Assembly: GCA_964491015.1 (NCBI GenBank)
Contig: CAZBEY010000029.1
Location: 1-23,226, forward strand
DNA length: 23,226 nt
DNA from: JADFRD01 sp964491015
GTDB lineage: Bacteria; Fidelibacterota; Marinisomatia; Marinisomatales; TCS55
Direction: 5' to 3'
Part shown: piece by piece, positions 1 through 6,996 of the stretch
Position numbering within the stretch: the first letter of the stretch is position 1
How the letters are laid out: each line of letters begins with the position of its first letter
Translations under genes and position numbers: made by a program
Notes under the pieces: model-generated
What the model saw: only the letters and a program-made list of their open reading frames with translations
The model's database searches: none
What the model was told of the DNA's origin: nothing

Positions 1-411
1 ACGGCAACCCAATTTAATTTGAGCATCAGCGAGCCGAATGAAAACGGAGTGCGGTCCATTAAATTGATCGTCCCCGTTAAAGAAATTGATACCGGTATTG
101 GAATGCGGAATACTCACATGAGAACGAGTATGTTCGATATGAAAAAAAACCCGGATATTATTTTTACTGCAAAGACCACTGCATCCTTGACTGCCGGTGA
201 AGTCATCCTAAATGGAGCATTAACCATTAATGGTGTAACAAATAACCATGAACTGCATATTACCGTCAGTGAAAATGCCGGCGATTTAGTAGCCATTGGA
301 AAAACAACTATCTCCCTTGAAAACTATGATTTACCCCTTTTGGGCATGGGTCCTATGAAACTCCTGGATCAGGTTGATATGGCTTTTAATATTGTTCTAC
401 CGAATAAATAA
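1..411 (+). CDS. YceI-like family protein (5' partial)
   Basis: The reading frame is already open at base 1, so the start lies upstream. About 136 residues of the C-terminal part are visible. The segment with MRTSMFDMKKNPDIIFTAK matches the YceI-family signature (a short helix, then 'F-D-x-x-K-x-P-x-I-x-F'), and the remaining strands (ILNGALTINGVTN, then a C-terminal strand ending in NIVLPNK) fit the lipocalin-like YceI beta-barrel. YceI proteins are usually periplasmic and bind polyisoprenoid or other amphiphilic ligands; the ligand here is unknown. The stop at 409-411 is one base before the likely GTG start of the peroxiredoxin-like gene, which implies co-transcription. The signal peptide cannot be assessed because the N-terminus is missing. 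Family call fairly sure, role unsure. Confidence 0.8.
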   Translation, partial: TATQFNLSISEPNENGVRSIKLIVPVKEIDTGIGMRNTHMRTSMFDMKKNPDIIFTAKTTASLTAGEVILNGALTINGVTNNHELHITVSENAGDLVAIGKTTISLENYDLPLLGMGPMKLLDQVDMAFNIVLPNK

Positions 412-412
412 A

Positions 413-964
413 GTGAATTTGATTCCTTACCTCAAAAGGTTTTCCGTATTGGGAACGATGGTTTTCATTTTGGCAGGAAATAATATTTATAATCAGGATT
501 TTCCGGATTCCGTATTGACTTCGGATAATGATAATATTTCCTGGAACGACGTTATTAACCCGGAGTGGGTTCTGCTATATTTTTACCGGGGAAATTGGTG
601 AGGCCATTGTAATCGACAGGTTGCCGGTATTGTCTCTCACTACAATCAATTTTTAGCTATGAATCTGAATTTAGTTGCCATAAGCGCCGAATCACCCGCT
701 GAAAGTAATGTGATGAAGAAACGCAAAAATGCCTCCTTCATGTTTATTGCTGATCCATCACTAAAGCTAATAGACGCATATCATTTTCGAAATAAAAACA
801 TTTCTCAACCGGGATTTGTTTTGCTCCATCAGGGAGAGGTGGTATGGGAGCAGCGTGAAATGAAATTCCACCGACAAAATACAACCACTATTATAGAACA
901 TATTCAAGAAGCCCAAATGAGTGTTATATTAAAAGCATTAAAGAAAAAAGAGACCCGCCAATGA
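413..964 (+). CDS. Peroxiredoxin-like (AhpC/TSA) selenoprotein with in-frame UGA = Sec63
   Basis: Two same-frame open stretches (413-598 and 602-964) are separated only by UGA at 599-601. Read through, they give one 183-residue AhpC/TSA-fold protein. The N-terminus (1-28) looks like a signal peptide or membrane anchor. Then come strand WVLLYFYRGNW, Sec63, G-H-C66-N-R-Q, LNLVAISAES, FMFIADPSLKLIDAY and QPGFVLLHQGEVVWE, the usual order in thiol peroxidases and peroxiredoxin-like proteins. UGA sits at the position normally held by the peroxidatic Cys in the family motif FYRGxWCxxC, giving a U-x-x-C redox motif. UGA is a normal stop for other genes here (for example 964, 8952, 10024, 13155), so codon reassignment is unlikely. 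The GTG start at 413 was chosen because it follows the YceI stop by one base; TTG 374 and ATG 458 are alternatives. The stop overlaps the next start (ATGA, 961-964). Likely role: envelope peroxide or disulfide chemistry. The alternative is a pseudogene with a nonsense mutation. Confidence 0.82.
615..634 (+). promoter_or_regulatory. Candidate bacterial SECIS hairpin downstream of UGA 599-601
   Basis: GACAG (615-619) can pair with TTGTC (630-634), with one terminal G-U pair, enclosing a 10-base loop that begins G-U. The loop starts 18 bases after the UGA. Bacterial SECIS elements are hairpins just 3' of the UGA, inside the coding region, with a G at the start of the apical loop and roughly this spacing, so position and loop fit. 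The stem is short and was found by eye; no folding energy was computed. Confidence 0.5.
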
Positions 965-1908
965 TTCATAAACAACATGACTTCGGCCCCATTGCTATCT
1001 ATCGATCAAAGTACCTTATTGTAACCGTATTTGGATTGCTGGTAGGGTTCGGATTTTTCCTGGCGGCAATCCACTCATGGTTCTATTTGGGATTAAAATC
1101 CAGCCATTATCCGGTTAACCAAATACTGAACCTGGGATTCCGGATGAGTATTGCCATACCACTGGGAGCTTATTTAATGTCCCGGTTGCTGGATTTGGGA
1201 AGATTGGTTCGCCGAGAAATCACCTTTTCTGCTTTTCTGCGCATTCCGGGCTTCGCATTATGGGGTGGATTATTCAGCGGAATGATAACCATCTTGATTA
1301 CAACGCACCAATTTGACTGGGATCCCCTGTTTATTTTCGATGCAGCTGCTTTTGGACTGCCTCTGGCTCAGATGTTTGGCCGGGTAGGTTGTTTGAATTA
1401 CGGGTGCTGCCATGGTCGTCCTCATAACGGCCGCTGGTCTATTCAATATCAGAATCATGAATCTAAAGTGGTTCGAACTTATTCCCATTTGCGCGGTGTG
1501 AGTCTTTATCCTACCCAGGTATATTCCGGATTAGCCAATTTAGGTATTTATTTAACCATCATGAGCTTGGTATTTATCTTTCCTGCAGCCGAAACAGGAC
1601 TAATAACCAGCGTTTATTTAATCCTATATGGCCTTAAACGATACATCATTGAATTTTTTCGAGGTGAATTCCCAAGAACTAATTTGTGGGGGATAAGTAT
1701 TTGGCAATGGTTCAGTCTGGGCTTTATCGCCAGTGGTATTGTGTTGGGTTTATCGCTGATGAATCCGTTTTTTGGCTCCCATACACATACCTTTTATTTA
1801 ACAGATGGTTTCAGCATGGTTAAATTACTGACACCCATGACTTTATTAGCGACTACGATCATTACTATTATCTATTCCCTCCAGGGGAAAAGAATTGGTA
1901 ATTGGTAA
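961..1908 (+). CDS. Lgt-family (prolipoprotein diacylglyceryl transferase-like) membrane protein
   Basis: A 315-residue polytopic membrane protein with about seven hydrophobic segments. It shows the Lgt-family core FGRVGCLNYGCCHGRP (about 139-154) and the later YGLKRYIIEFFRGE (about 223-236), which carry the arginines equivalent to the two essential Lgt arginines (here R141 and R227 or R234). Canonical Lgt moves diacylglycerol from phosphatidylglycerol to the lipobox cysteine of prolipoproteins. Two differences stand out. The family (H/Y)GGL segment reads LWGGLFSG, with Trp101 at the His/Tyr position, and the core is cysteine-rich (C144, C149, C150), as in a widespread Lgt-like subgroup. It may therefore be a paralogue acting on another substrate. 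The start ATG overlaps the upstream selenoprotein stop, so the two are translationally coupled. Family call confident, exact reaction not. Confidence 0.75.
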   Translation: MIHKQHDFGPIAIYRSKYLIVTVFGLLVGFGFFLAAIHSWFYLGLKSSHYPVNQILNLGFRMSIAIPLGAYLMSRLLDLGRLVRREITFSAFLRIPGFALWGGLFSGMITILITTHQFDWDPLFIFDAAAFGLPLAQMFGRVGCLNYGCCHGRPHNGRWSIQYQNHESKVVRTYSHLRGVSLYPTQVYSGLANLGIYLTIMSLVFIFPAAETGLITSVYLILYGLKRYIIEFFRGEFPRTNLWGISIWQWFSLGFIASGIVLGLSLMNPFFGSHTHTFYLTDGFSMVKLLTPMTLLATTIITIIYSLQGKRIGNW

Positions 1909-1910
1909 AT

Positions 1911-2972
1911 ATGAAAGCTGAATACCCTGTAGCCATCATTGGAGCCGGTCCTTACGGACTTTCCCTTGCAAACCATTTGGCATATAATAATACGCAATTT
2001 ATTATTCTCGGTAAATCCATGGATCTATGGCGTAATCATACATTTAACTCAATGAATCTTCGATCGGATTATGCCGCATCTGAAATTTCTCATCCCACGG
2101 GTCAATTTCGATTTGATCGATTTTGCCGGGATGAAGCCATTTCATTGGATGATATTTCCGGTCAATTACCTGTCAATATCTACCGGGCTTATATTGACTG
2201 GTGTCAAAACCAATTCCCTTTTGAGGTAGACGAGGAACTGGTAACGAATATTCATCAGTCTTCAAATACATTTATCATTAAAACCGACCAGAATAAAACG
2301 TTCAGTGCTGAAAAAGTCGTTATTGCTACCGGGATTGCACACCATCTTCATATACCGGATGAGTTCGAAGACCACTCAGGTATCATTCACAGCTACCATA
2401 CACAAAAAATTGAGACCATCCGTCATCAAAAAGTTCTTGTAGTCGGTGCCGGCCAATCCGCCGCAGAAAGTATTTCTGTATTAAACCACAACCAAAATTC
2501 AGTTGAGTGGTACACCAGACAGGATCCCATCTTTTTTTCCGAACCGTTGAATATTCCCAAATGGTTTTTTAACCAGGTGATTCGGCTTCCCCGCCTCATC
2601 CGTGCCTTAAATCCAACCATCATTCAAAAAGCATTTTCTCTTTTTTCCGCAACCACTATTACACCGAACTTTAGGGATCTGCTGGATAAAACGTACCGTC
2701 ACAGCCAACAACCTCGTCTATCACAGTTTGACAAGGTAATTATGGCCACAGGATATCGATATCATTTATCAGAAATTCCATTTATAAACCGTTCTTTAAA
2801 AAACAGAATACACCAAAGTAAAAATTTTCCAATAGTTTCATACCGCTTCGAATCCAGTGTACCGGGACTGTATTTTCTCGGAGCCATAACGGAGCCATTT
2901 TTCGGCCCGCCAATGAAATTCATGATCGGCGCCCACTATAGTTCTACTGTACTGGCACAGGTCTTGAATTAA
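1911..2972 (+). CDS. FAD/NAD(P)-dependent oxidoreductase, flavin monooxygenase-like
   Basis: A 353-residue soluble flavoprotein. The N-terminal Rossmann motif VAIIGAGPYGLS (about 7-18) binds FAD. A second dinucleotide motif, VLVVGAGQSAAES, near the middle should bind NAD(P)H. It is preceded by F-x-x-x-S-G-I-I-H-S, which resembles the FxGxxxH fingerprint of flavin-containing monooxygenases. The ATGYRYHLSEIP segment is the usual C-terminal ATG motif of this fold. Such enzymes hydroxylate N or S atoms or perform Baeyer-Villiger-type oxidations; the substrate here is not evident. ATG 1911 was preferred to TTG 1902 because it lies two bases after the upstream stop and directly precedes the FAD motif. 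It shares the compact operon with the selenoprotein and Lgt-like genes. It could alternatively be a thioredoxin-reductase-like reductase, but no CxxC is visible. Confidence 0.75.
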   Translation: MKAEYPVAIIGAGPYGLSLANHLAYNNTQFIILGKSMDLWRNHTFNSMNLRSDYAASEISHPTGQFRFDRFCRDEAISLDDISGQLPVNIYRAYIDWCQNQFPFEVDEELVTNIHQSSNTFIIKTDQNKTFSAEKVVIATGIAHHLHIPDEFEDHSGIIHSYHTQKIETIRHQKVLVVGAGQSAAESISVLNHNQNSVEWYTRQDPIFFSEPLNIPKWFFNQVIRLPRLIRALNPTIIQKAFSLFSATTITPNFRDLLDKTYRHSQQPRLSQFDKVIMATGYRYHLSEIPFINRSLKNRIHQSKNFPIVSYRFESSVPGLYFLGAITEPFFGPPMKFMIGAHYSSTVLAQVLN

Positions 2973-2981
2973 CCATTTGGT

Positions 2982-3809
2982 GTGGGTATAAAAAGTAAGA
3001 CTTTACCAGTCATCATTGAATCAGCACCTGCTTTAGCAAAATACCTTGGAGTGGGAGAAGTGACTTTGGTGCGAGATGATCTCCTGGAAAGTGTCGGTGG
3101 TAAAAAATACCGAAGTTTATTGCATGTGACGAAAGAAATACCCGCCGGAAAACCTATTCATGTTTTCTCTTATCAGGGCTCCCATACTGCATTTACATTA
3201 TCGGCTCTTCTACCCAATCATACCATTATCCTTTATGGAAAATCATATCCCGGCGGCGCGTATAGGGATTTTATGACGCGATTATTATCCCGGCAATCAA
3301 ATGTGATCCAATACACCGGATCATTGTGGGCAATGATGGCGAAATACTTGGTAGCGAAACTACAAAACCGAGATGACCGGTTTATGAATTTGGGAGGAGC
3401 CTTGGGAAAAGATCAGGCATATATCACTGCCGCTAAAGAAGTTTTTAAGGAGCTGGGAAACTCAGCATACCATATCGTGCCGGTGGCCAGTGGCGATTTA
3501 CTCAATGCACTAAGGACAACTTTTCACCGGGTAACCGGAATTTTAACTCAACCTTGGTATCTTCGGATTATCCAGCGGTTGAGATTAAAATCTACCAAAG
3601 GAATCGTCAGCCGGTCTTATTCTGAAAGGGAAAAATTGGTTTATGATATCTATCATCGAACGGGATTTGCCTTTGATCCTGTCTTCATGGGATCTACCCT
3701 TGATTATTGTAGAAGAAAAGGAACCAACGGCGACCATATTTGTCTTTGGGTAACCTGTCCTAATTTGGCAACTGATTTCATTCTGAGTCTGGACTCCTCG
3801 GATCATTAA
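2982..3809 (+). CDS. PLP-dependent fold-type II enzyme, ACC deaminase/D-cysteine desulfhydrase-like, atypical C-terminus
   Basis: A 275-residue protein. LVRDDLLESVGGKKYRSL matches the family segment '(K/R)REDL...GGNKxRKL', placing the PLP Schiff-base lysine at about K42. FSYQGSHTAFTLSAL corresponds to the 'GGxQSNHxxA' phosphate and substrate loop, VASGDLLNAL to the PLP-phosphate loop, and TGFAFDPVFMGSTLDY to the 'LDPVYTGKA' region. Relatives deaminate ACC or release sulfide from D-cysteine. Several key positions are altered (N to K in GGNK, loss of Asn in SNH, loss of Lys in TGK), and the final H-T-G-G segment is not visible, so catalysis may differ or be lost. The GTG start (2982) lacks a clear ribosome binding site and lies 9 bases after the previous stop. 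It is the last recognisable gene of the forward cluster. Confidence 0.6.
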   Translation: MGIKSKTLPVIIESAPALAKYLGVGEVTLVRDDLLESVGGKKYRSLLHVTKEIPAGKPIHVFSYQGSHTAFTLSALLPNHTIILYGKSYPGGAYRDFMTRLLSRQSNVIQYTGSLWAMMAKYLVAKLQNRDDRFMNLGGALGKDQAYITAAKEVFKELGNSAYHIVPVASGDLLNALRTTFHRVTGILTQPWYLRIIQRLRLKSTKGIVSRSYSEREKLVYDIYHRTGFAFDPVFMGSTLDYCRRKGTNGDHICLWVTCPNLATDFILSLDSSDH

Positions 3810-3922
3810 TCAAGATTGCTTTATGGATCAAAAAGGTTTCTTCCAATGAATTGGCGGGGATATCCGGTGATTGTATAGCGGTATTGAAAAATATGCTTCA
3901 TCACAATATCCATTACCGGTAA
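3776..3922 (+). pseudogene. Possible gene remnant (frame shifted relative to upstream gene; weakly CobS C-terminus-like)
   Basis: In another frame, overlapping the end of the PLP-enzyme gene, 48 codons stay open after an in-frame UGA (3773-3775) and end at TAA 3920-3922. The stretch contains GLLGSLIKIALWIKK, a hydrophobic helix, and then ELAGISGDCI. That pattern resembles the C-terminal 'hydrophobic helix plus L-G-G-x-T-G-D-x-L-G' motif of cobalamin synthase CobS. It has no start of its own and no upstream partner in frame. It may be a decayed gene, the displaced C-terminus of the upstream gene, or chance. Low certainty. Confidence 0.25.
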
Positions 3923-4062
3923 TTAAGCCTGCCACCAACCAAAAGGCAGAGAAAGTAATGCTCATTATTTTAAGTGACTGTTAATGGCAAGAAATTTTGA
4001 CCTTATTGTAAAAATTCAGGTTAGAGTAAACTGAAATTGGCGTGAACAATTCCTTCAGTAGG
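3923..4062. other. Convergent intergenic gap without a recognisable feature
   Basis: AT-rich spacer between the 3' ends of the forward cluster and the reverse operon. The only structure seen is CTGCC/GGCAG (3929-3933 with 3945-3949), a 5-bp stem with an 11-base loop and no U-tract, too weak to call a terminator. No tRNA or credible ORF seen. Confidence 0.5.
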
Positions 4063-6312
4063 TTAAAAGGAATAATCCAGATTGGCTCGTGCTATAAAGG
4101 ATTGATTTGTTTCATCGCCAACAAATTTTGATCTGAATTCTCCGTGGGCATTAAAACTCAGTCGTTCAATAATGTTTATTTTGAACCCAAGGCTCACTCC
4201 AATCCATGATACTTCTGAGAGACCGGACCCTTTTGCAAAATTTGTCCCTGCTTGGAGAGTATATTTACCATCGTTTAAAATATACTCACCGTCCATGTTT
4301 CCTGATTGAAAGTCTTGCCTAACTTCTTCATTGGGTCCAATGCTGAATTCGCTGGAGTTGGTTGAAAAGGACACTGTTGTTTTCAACGGAATATTGTAGT
4401 TAGTTGTTAAAGAAAGGTTTATGACATTTGAAATGAGACCCGGATCAACATATTGAGGATCATCAATAATGCGATCAGCAGCATTGTCTTTTTTATCTAA
4501 TAACATGACAGTACCATTAATGGTATGGGACCAGACCATGTCGAAACGATGATTCAAATTAACCATGATATGGTTGGAGCGCGTGTTTTTTCGATTATCG
4601 GTGAAGGTAGAATCAGATAATCGGATAATTTCGTTTAAACCGTTATCCCGGTCAATGGTTTTGAATGATAGGTTGGCATTGGGTAAACCATGTCCGGGTA
4701 AAATATTTAGCCCCAAATTAAATGTGTTTTGAGACTCAATATTATCCATGTTAGTCATAATATCATCATCTTGATGTTTATAACCAACGTTAACCATCAA
4801 ACGGTTCTGAAAAAGTTTTAATTTATCTGATATGGACAATTCTCTTTTATTATTTTCCAGATATGGATTTCCAAAAGACATGAACTCGGGACCAACTTGC
4901 GAATATTCTACGCTCAAATAATTTCCAAAATAGTTCAACAGCATCCTCCCGCGATAGGCCAATGACGGCATGGACATGATGGCGTCTCCGATAGAAACAG
5001 TTACACTGTCACCAAATGCGTTCGGGTCAATGGGCGATAGGGGAACTATATTTTCATTAATAATAAAAATGTTCGGTATATCAATTGGGTCGAATGGGAT
5101 CTTTCCCAAATCAAATGAGGAAAGTTTTCCATCAACTTTGTCATCAACCAGTGTATCCATTTCTGCTTTCGACATGGCGCCTCCCCAGATATTGTTATTT
5201 GTGAGGCTGAATGCAATTTCACCTTCAAGGACCATTCGTTTACTATTGCTGGCAATTTTCAGATCCGTTCCAATCACTAAATTATCTTTAGGGTTCGGTC
5301 CTTTCCAATCTTCTCCCGATTCGATGTATGGGTTCCTCAATTCGTCAATGGTATATACATTCCCTGAATCCAATCCTGACAGTGTTCCATCAGATTCACC
5401 ATAAGTAATTGTTGCATTGTCTACCTTAAGATTGACACTCAATGTATCATCCCGTGCTTTTAGAAATTGAATTCCCCATTGGAAATTTTCACCGCGTCCT
5501 AAGGCTAACCGTCCCGCGAGAACATCCTGCTTAAAAGTGTATCCTTGTCTAGCCAGAGCCAGAAATTTGTTACCGTCTTCATCGTCTTTTACGGTGTAGC
5601 TATACGAATTTTCCAAAGCCCCCTGAACGCTCCGGTTAATTTCTCCTTTAACAACCTGGAGATTAAACCATCCCCATGTTAAACCGGCATCTAGTCCCCG
5701 AATACGTTTTCCCGTCATGGTAAAATGGGAGAGCTGGGGGTTCGCATCCCCCAAATTCAAAGCTAATACGTCTCCAAGATTAATTTTTAACCCATATACA
5801 TTTCGAGGCTGATATAAACTATTTTCCTGGTTCGTTAATTTTATATTCGTGTCGAATTTTAATAGTTCGTAGGCTGTTCCTTTAAAATCAAAGAAAATCT
5901 GGCTGACACTTAAACTTTCTTTATCAATCTGGTCAATGCTGGTATTTGTCCTCACCTTTCCGGAGTATTTCAATGGTTCCACTTCCTGTATTGTTTCACT
6001 AATGACACTAAACCCCCAACTGATTGGATTCCCATCACCTGCATCCAGTTCGATCTTATGTTCCCCGAGGTCGATAGAGGAGATATAATAGCTGATCATA
6101 TCATTATCTACAAAAGCAGATGATGTTATATTTTTATCATCCAAAACCAGCTGAATACTTTCTGGGTTAATATCGGTCATATTATAGAATGATGCTGCAA
6201 TCAAAATATTCTCATCCGTGACCTCTTCATCCGGCTCAGGGCTGATAATTAGCACAGAGGACTGGGACCATAATGTTGAAAAAAGAATCAATATTATTTT
6301 AAGATATTTCAT
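4063..6312 (-). CDS. Secreted protein with N-terminal Ig-like region and probable C-terminal outer-membrane beta-barrel
   Basis: A 749-residue protein of unrecognised family. It begins with a signal peptide (MKYLKIILILFSTLWSQ). Residues about 18-110 form a beta-rich Ig-like domain (VLIISPEPDEEVTDENILIA, then alternating strands) of the type often seen ahead of surface domains. From about residue 120 to the end there are many short amphipathic strands separated by polar Asn/Asp-rich turns, and the chain ends in a strand with terminal Phe (ANLDYSF). That is typical of BAM-inserted outer-membrane barrels. No plug or TonB box was identified. The start lies 9 bases after the stop of the FecR-domain gene, so it is the last gene of a three-gene operon. 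Barrel prediction is by eye; function unknown. Confidence 0.65.
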   Translation of the reverse strand: MKYLKIILILFSTLWSQSSVLIISPEPDEEVTDENILIAASFYNMTDINPESIQLVLDDKNITSSAFVDNDMISYYISSIDLGEHKIELDAGDGNPISWGFSVISETIQEVEPLKYSGKVRTNTSIDQIDKESLSVSQIFFDFKGTAYELLKFDTNIKLTNQENSLYQPRNVYGLKINLGDVLALNLGDANPQLSHFTMTGKRIRGLDAGLTWGWFNLQVVKGEINRSVQGALENSYSYTVKDDEDGNKFLALARQGYTFKQDVLAGRLALGRGENFQWGIQFLKARDDTLSVNLKVDNATITYGESDGTLSGLDSGNVYTIDELRNPYIESGEDWKGPNPKDNLVIGTDLKIASNSKRMVLEGEIAFSLTNNNIWGGAMSKAEMDTLVDDKVDGKLSSFDLGKIPFDPIDIPNIFIINENIVPLSPIDPNAFGDSVTVSIGDAIMSMPSLAYRGRMLLNYFGNYLSVEYSQVGPEFMSFGNPYLENNKRELSISDKLKLFQNRLMVNVGYKHQDDDIMTNMDNIESQNTFNLGLNILPGHGLPNANLSFKTIDRDNGLNEIIRLSDSTFTDNRKNTRSNHIMVNLNHRFDMVWSHTINGTVMLLDKKDNAADRIIDDPQYVDPGLISNVINLSLTTNYNIPLKTTVSFSTNSSEFSIGPNEEVRQDFQSGNMDGEYILNDGKYTLQAGTNFAKGSGLSEVSWIGVSLGFKINIIERLSFNAHGEFRSKFVGDETNQSFIARANLDYSF

Positions 6313-6321
6313 AAGTCTTCA

Positions 6322-6996
6322 CTAATTAATTTGAATAATTATTTGTTTAGTATTTCCATTTTCATCTTGAATCTCAAATCGAAGTTCCTGGGGACCTTCT
6401 TGAATGGTTTCCTCTTCCTGGAAGCCCTCTAAGTCATTTTCAGTTGTTTCAGAAACATTTAAAGTACCGTCAGGGTTGGATGTCGCTGTTTCGCCTTTTT
6501 TAACATGAGTTGTCTCACCGGTGATGGAATTGGTGACTTCTATGAGTCCTTCAATGAGGACAAATGAGTCACCCTTTGACGGATCAGAAGATATCAATAG
6601 GTCTGTTCCTTTTACGGATGCAACGGAAGTGGGTGTCGAAATTCGAAATTCATTCCCTTTCTGCTGGGCAACTTTTGCAGATAATTTGCCATAGGATATA
6701 TCAATTTCTTTATCAATTCCTGAAGCACCGCGGGAACCCCGGATCGTTAACTCGGAGTTTTCCATTACTTTTACAAGTGTCTTGTCATCGAGGTACATTA
6801 TAGCGGTAAATGAATTATTTCCCGTGATAATTCTATCATCATTGTTAAGGGGTTTCCCCGGATTTAAATAAGTTTCGGCGTTTGTCTCTGAAGAAAATAA
6901 TTTGACTTCGCCAGCCATTTTTACCGCAATGCCCACTTTTGAGGATCCAAATAGAATTTGAAGAAATATTAACCCATAAATAAATAATAATCTCAT
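6322..6996 (-). CDS. FecR-domain periplasmic/secreted protein
   Basis: A 224-residue protein with a signal peptide (MRLLFIYGLIFLQILFGSSK). The FecR domain (about 22-165) shows the family pattern: 'G.V.....' strands, an N-terminal segment ending NNDDRIITGNNSFTAIMYLDDKT, then ISYGKLSAKV, EFRISTPTSVASVKGTDLLI and FVLIEGLIEVTN, followed by HVKKGETATS. The C-terminal roughly 50 residues are acidic and Glu/Gln-rich. Despite the FecR name there is no N-terminal cytoplasmic segment and no neighbouring ECF sigma factor, so it is probably a structural or ligand-binding envelope protein rather than an iron-signalling anti-sigma factor. Its start codon overlaps the stop of the upstream gene by 4 bases (ATGA), indicating translational coupling. 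Confidence 0.8.
   Translation of the reverse strand: MRLLFIYGLIFLQILFGSSKVGIAVKMAGEVKLFSSETNAETYLNPGKPLNNDDRIITGNNSFTAIMYLDDKTLVKVMENSELTIRGSRGASGIDKEIDISYGKLSAKVAQQKGNEFRISTPTSVASVKGTDLLISSDPSKGDSFVLIEGLIEVTNSITGETTHVKKGETATSNPDGTLNVSETTENDLEGFQEEETIQEGPQELRFEIQDENGNTKQIIIQIN

Noticed and set aside
599..601. UGA read as a true stop, or as a reassigned sense codon
   Set aside because: A true stop would leave two homologous halves of one peroxiredoxin in perfect frame. Reassignment is unlikely because UGA ends several other genes in the window.
584..629. TACCGG/CCGGTA 6-bp pairing enclosing the UGA
   Set aside because: It is perfect but has a 34-base loop and places the UGA inside it. It does not match SECIS geometry; kept only as a competing fold.
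2953..2968. Sigma-54-like TGGCAC-N5-TTGAA
   Set aside because: The essential GC at -12 is GA, and it lies within the end of a coding gene, so it is probably chance.
3929..3949. CTGCC/GGCAG hairpin as a terminator
   Set aside because: Short stem, 11-base loop and no U-tract on either strand.
4970..5404. 144-codon open frame on the + strand
   Set aside because: Antisense to the large barrel protein, no ribosome binding site, and Ser/Pro-rich shadow composition.
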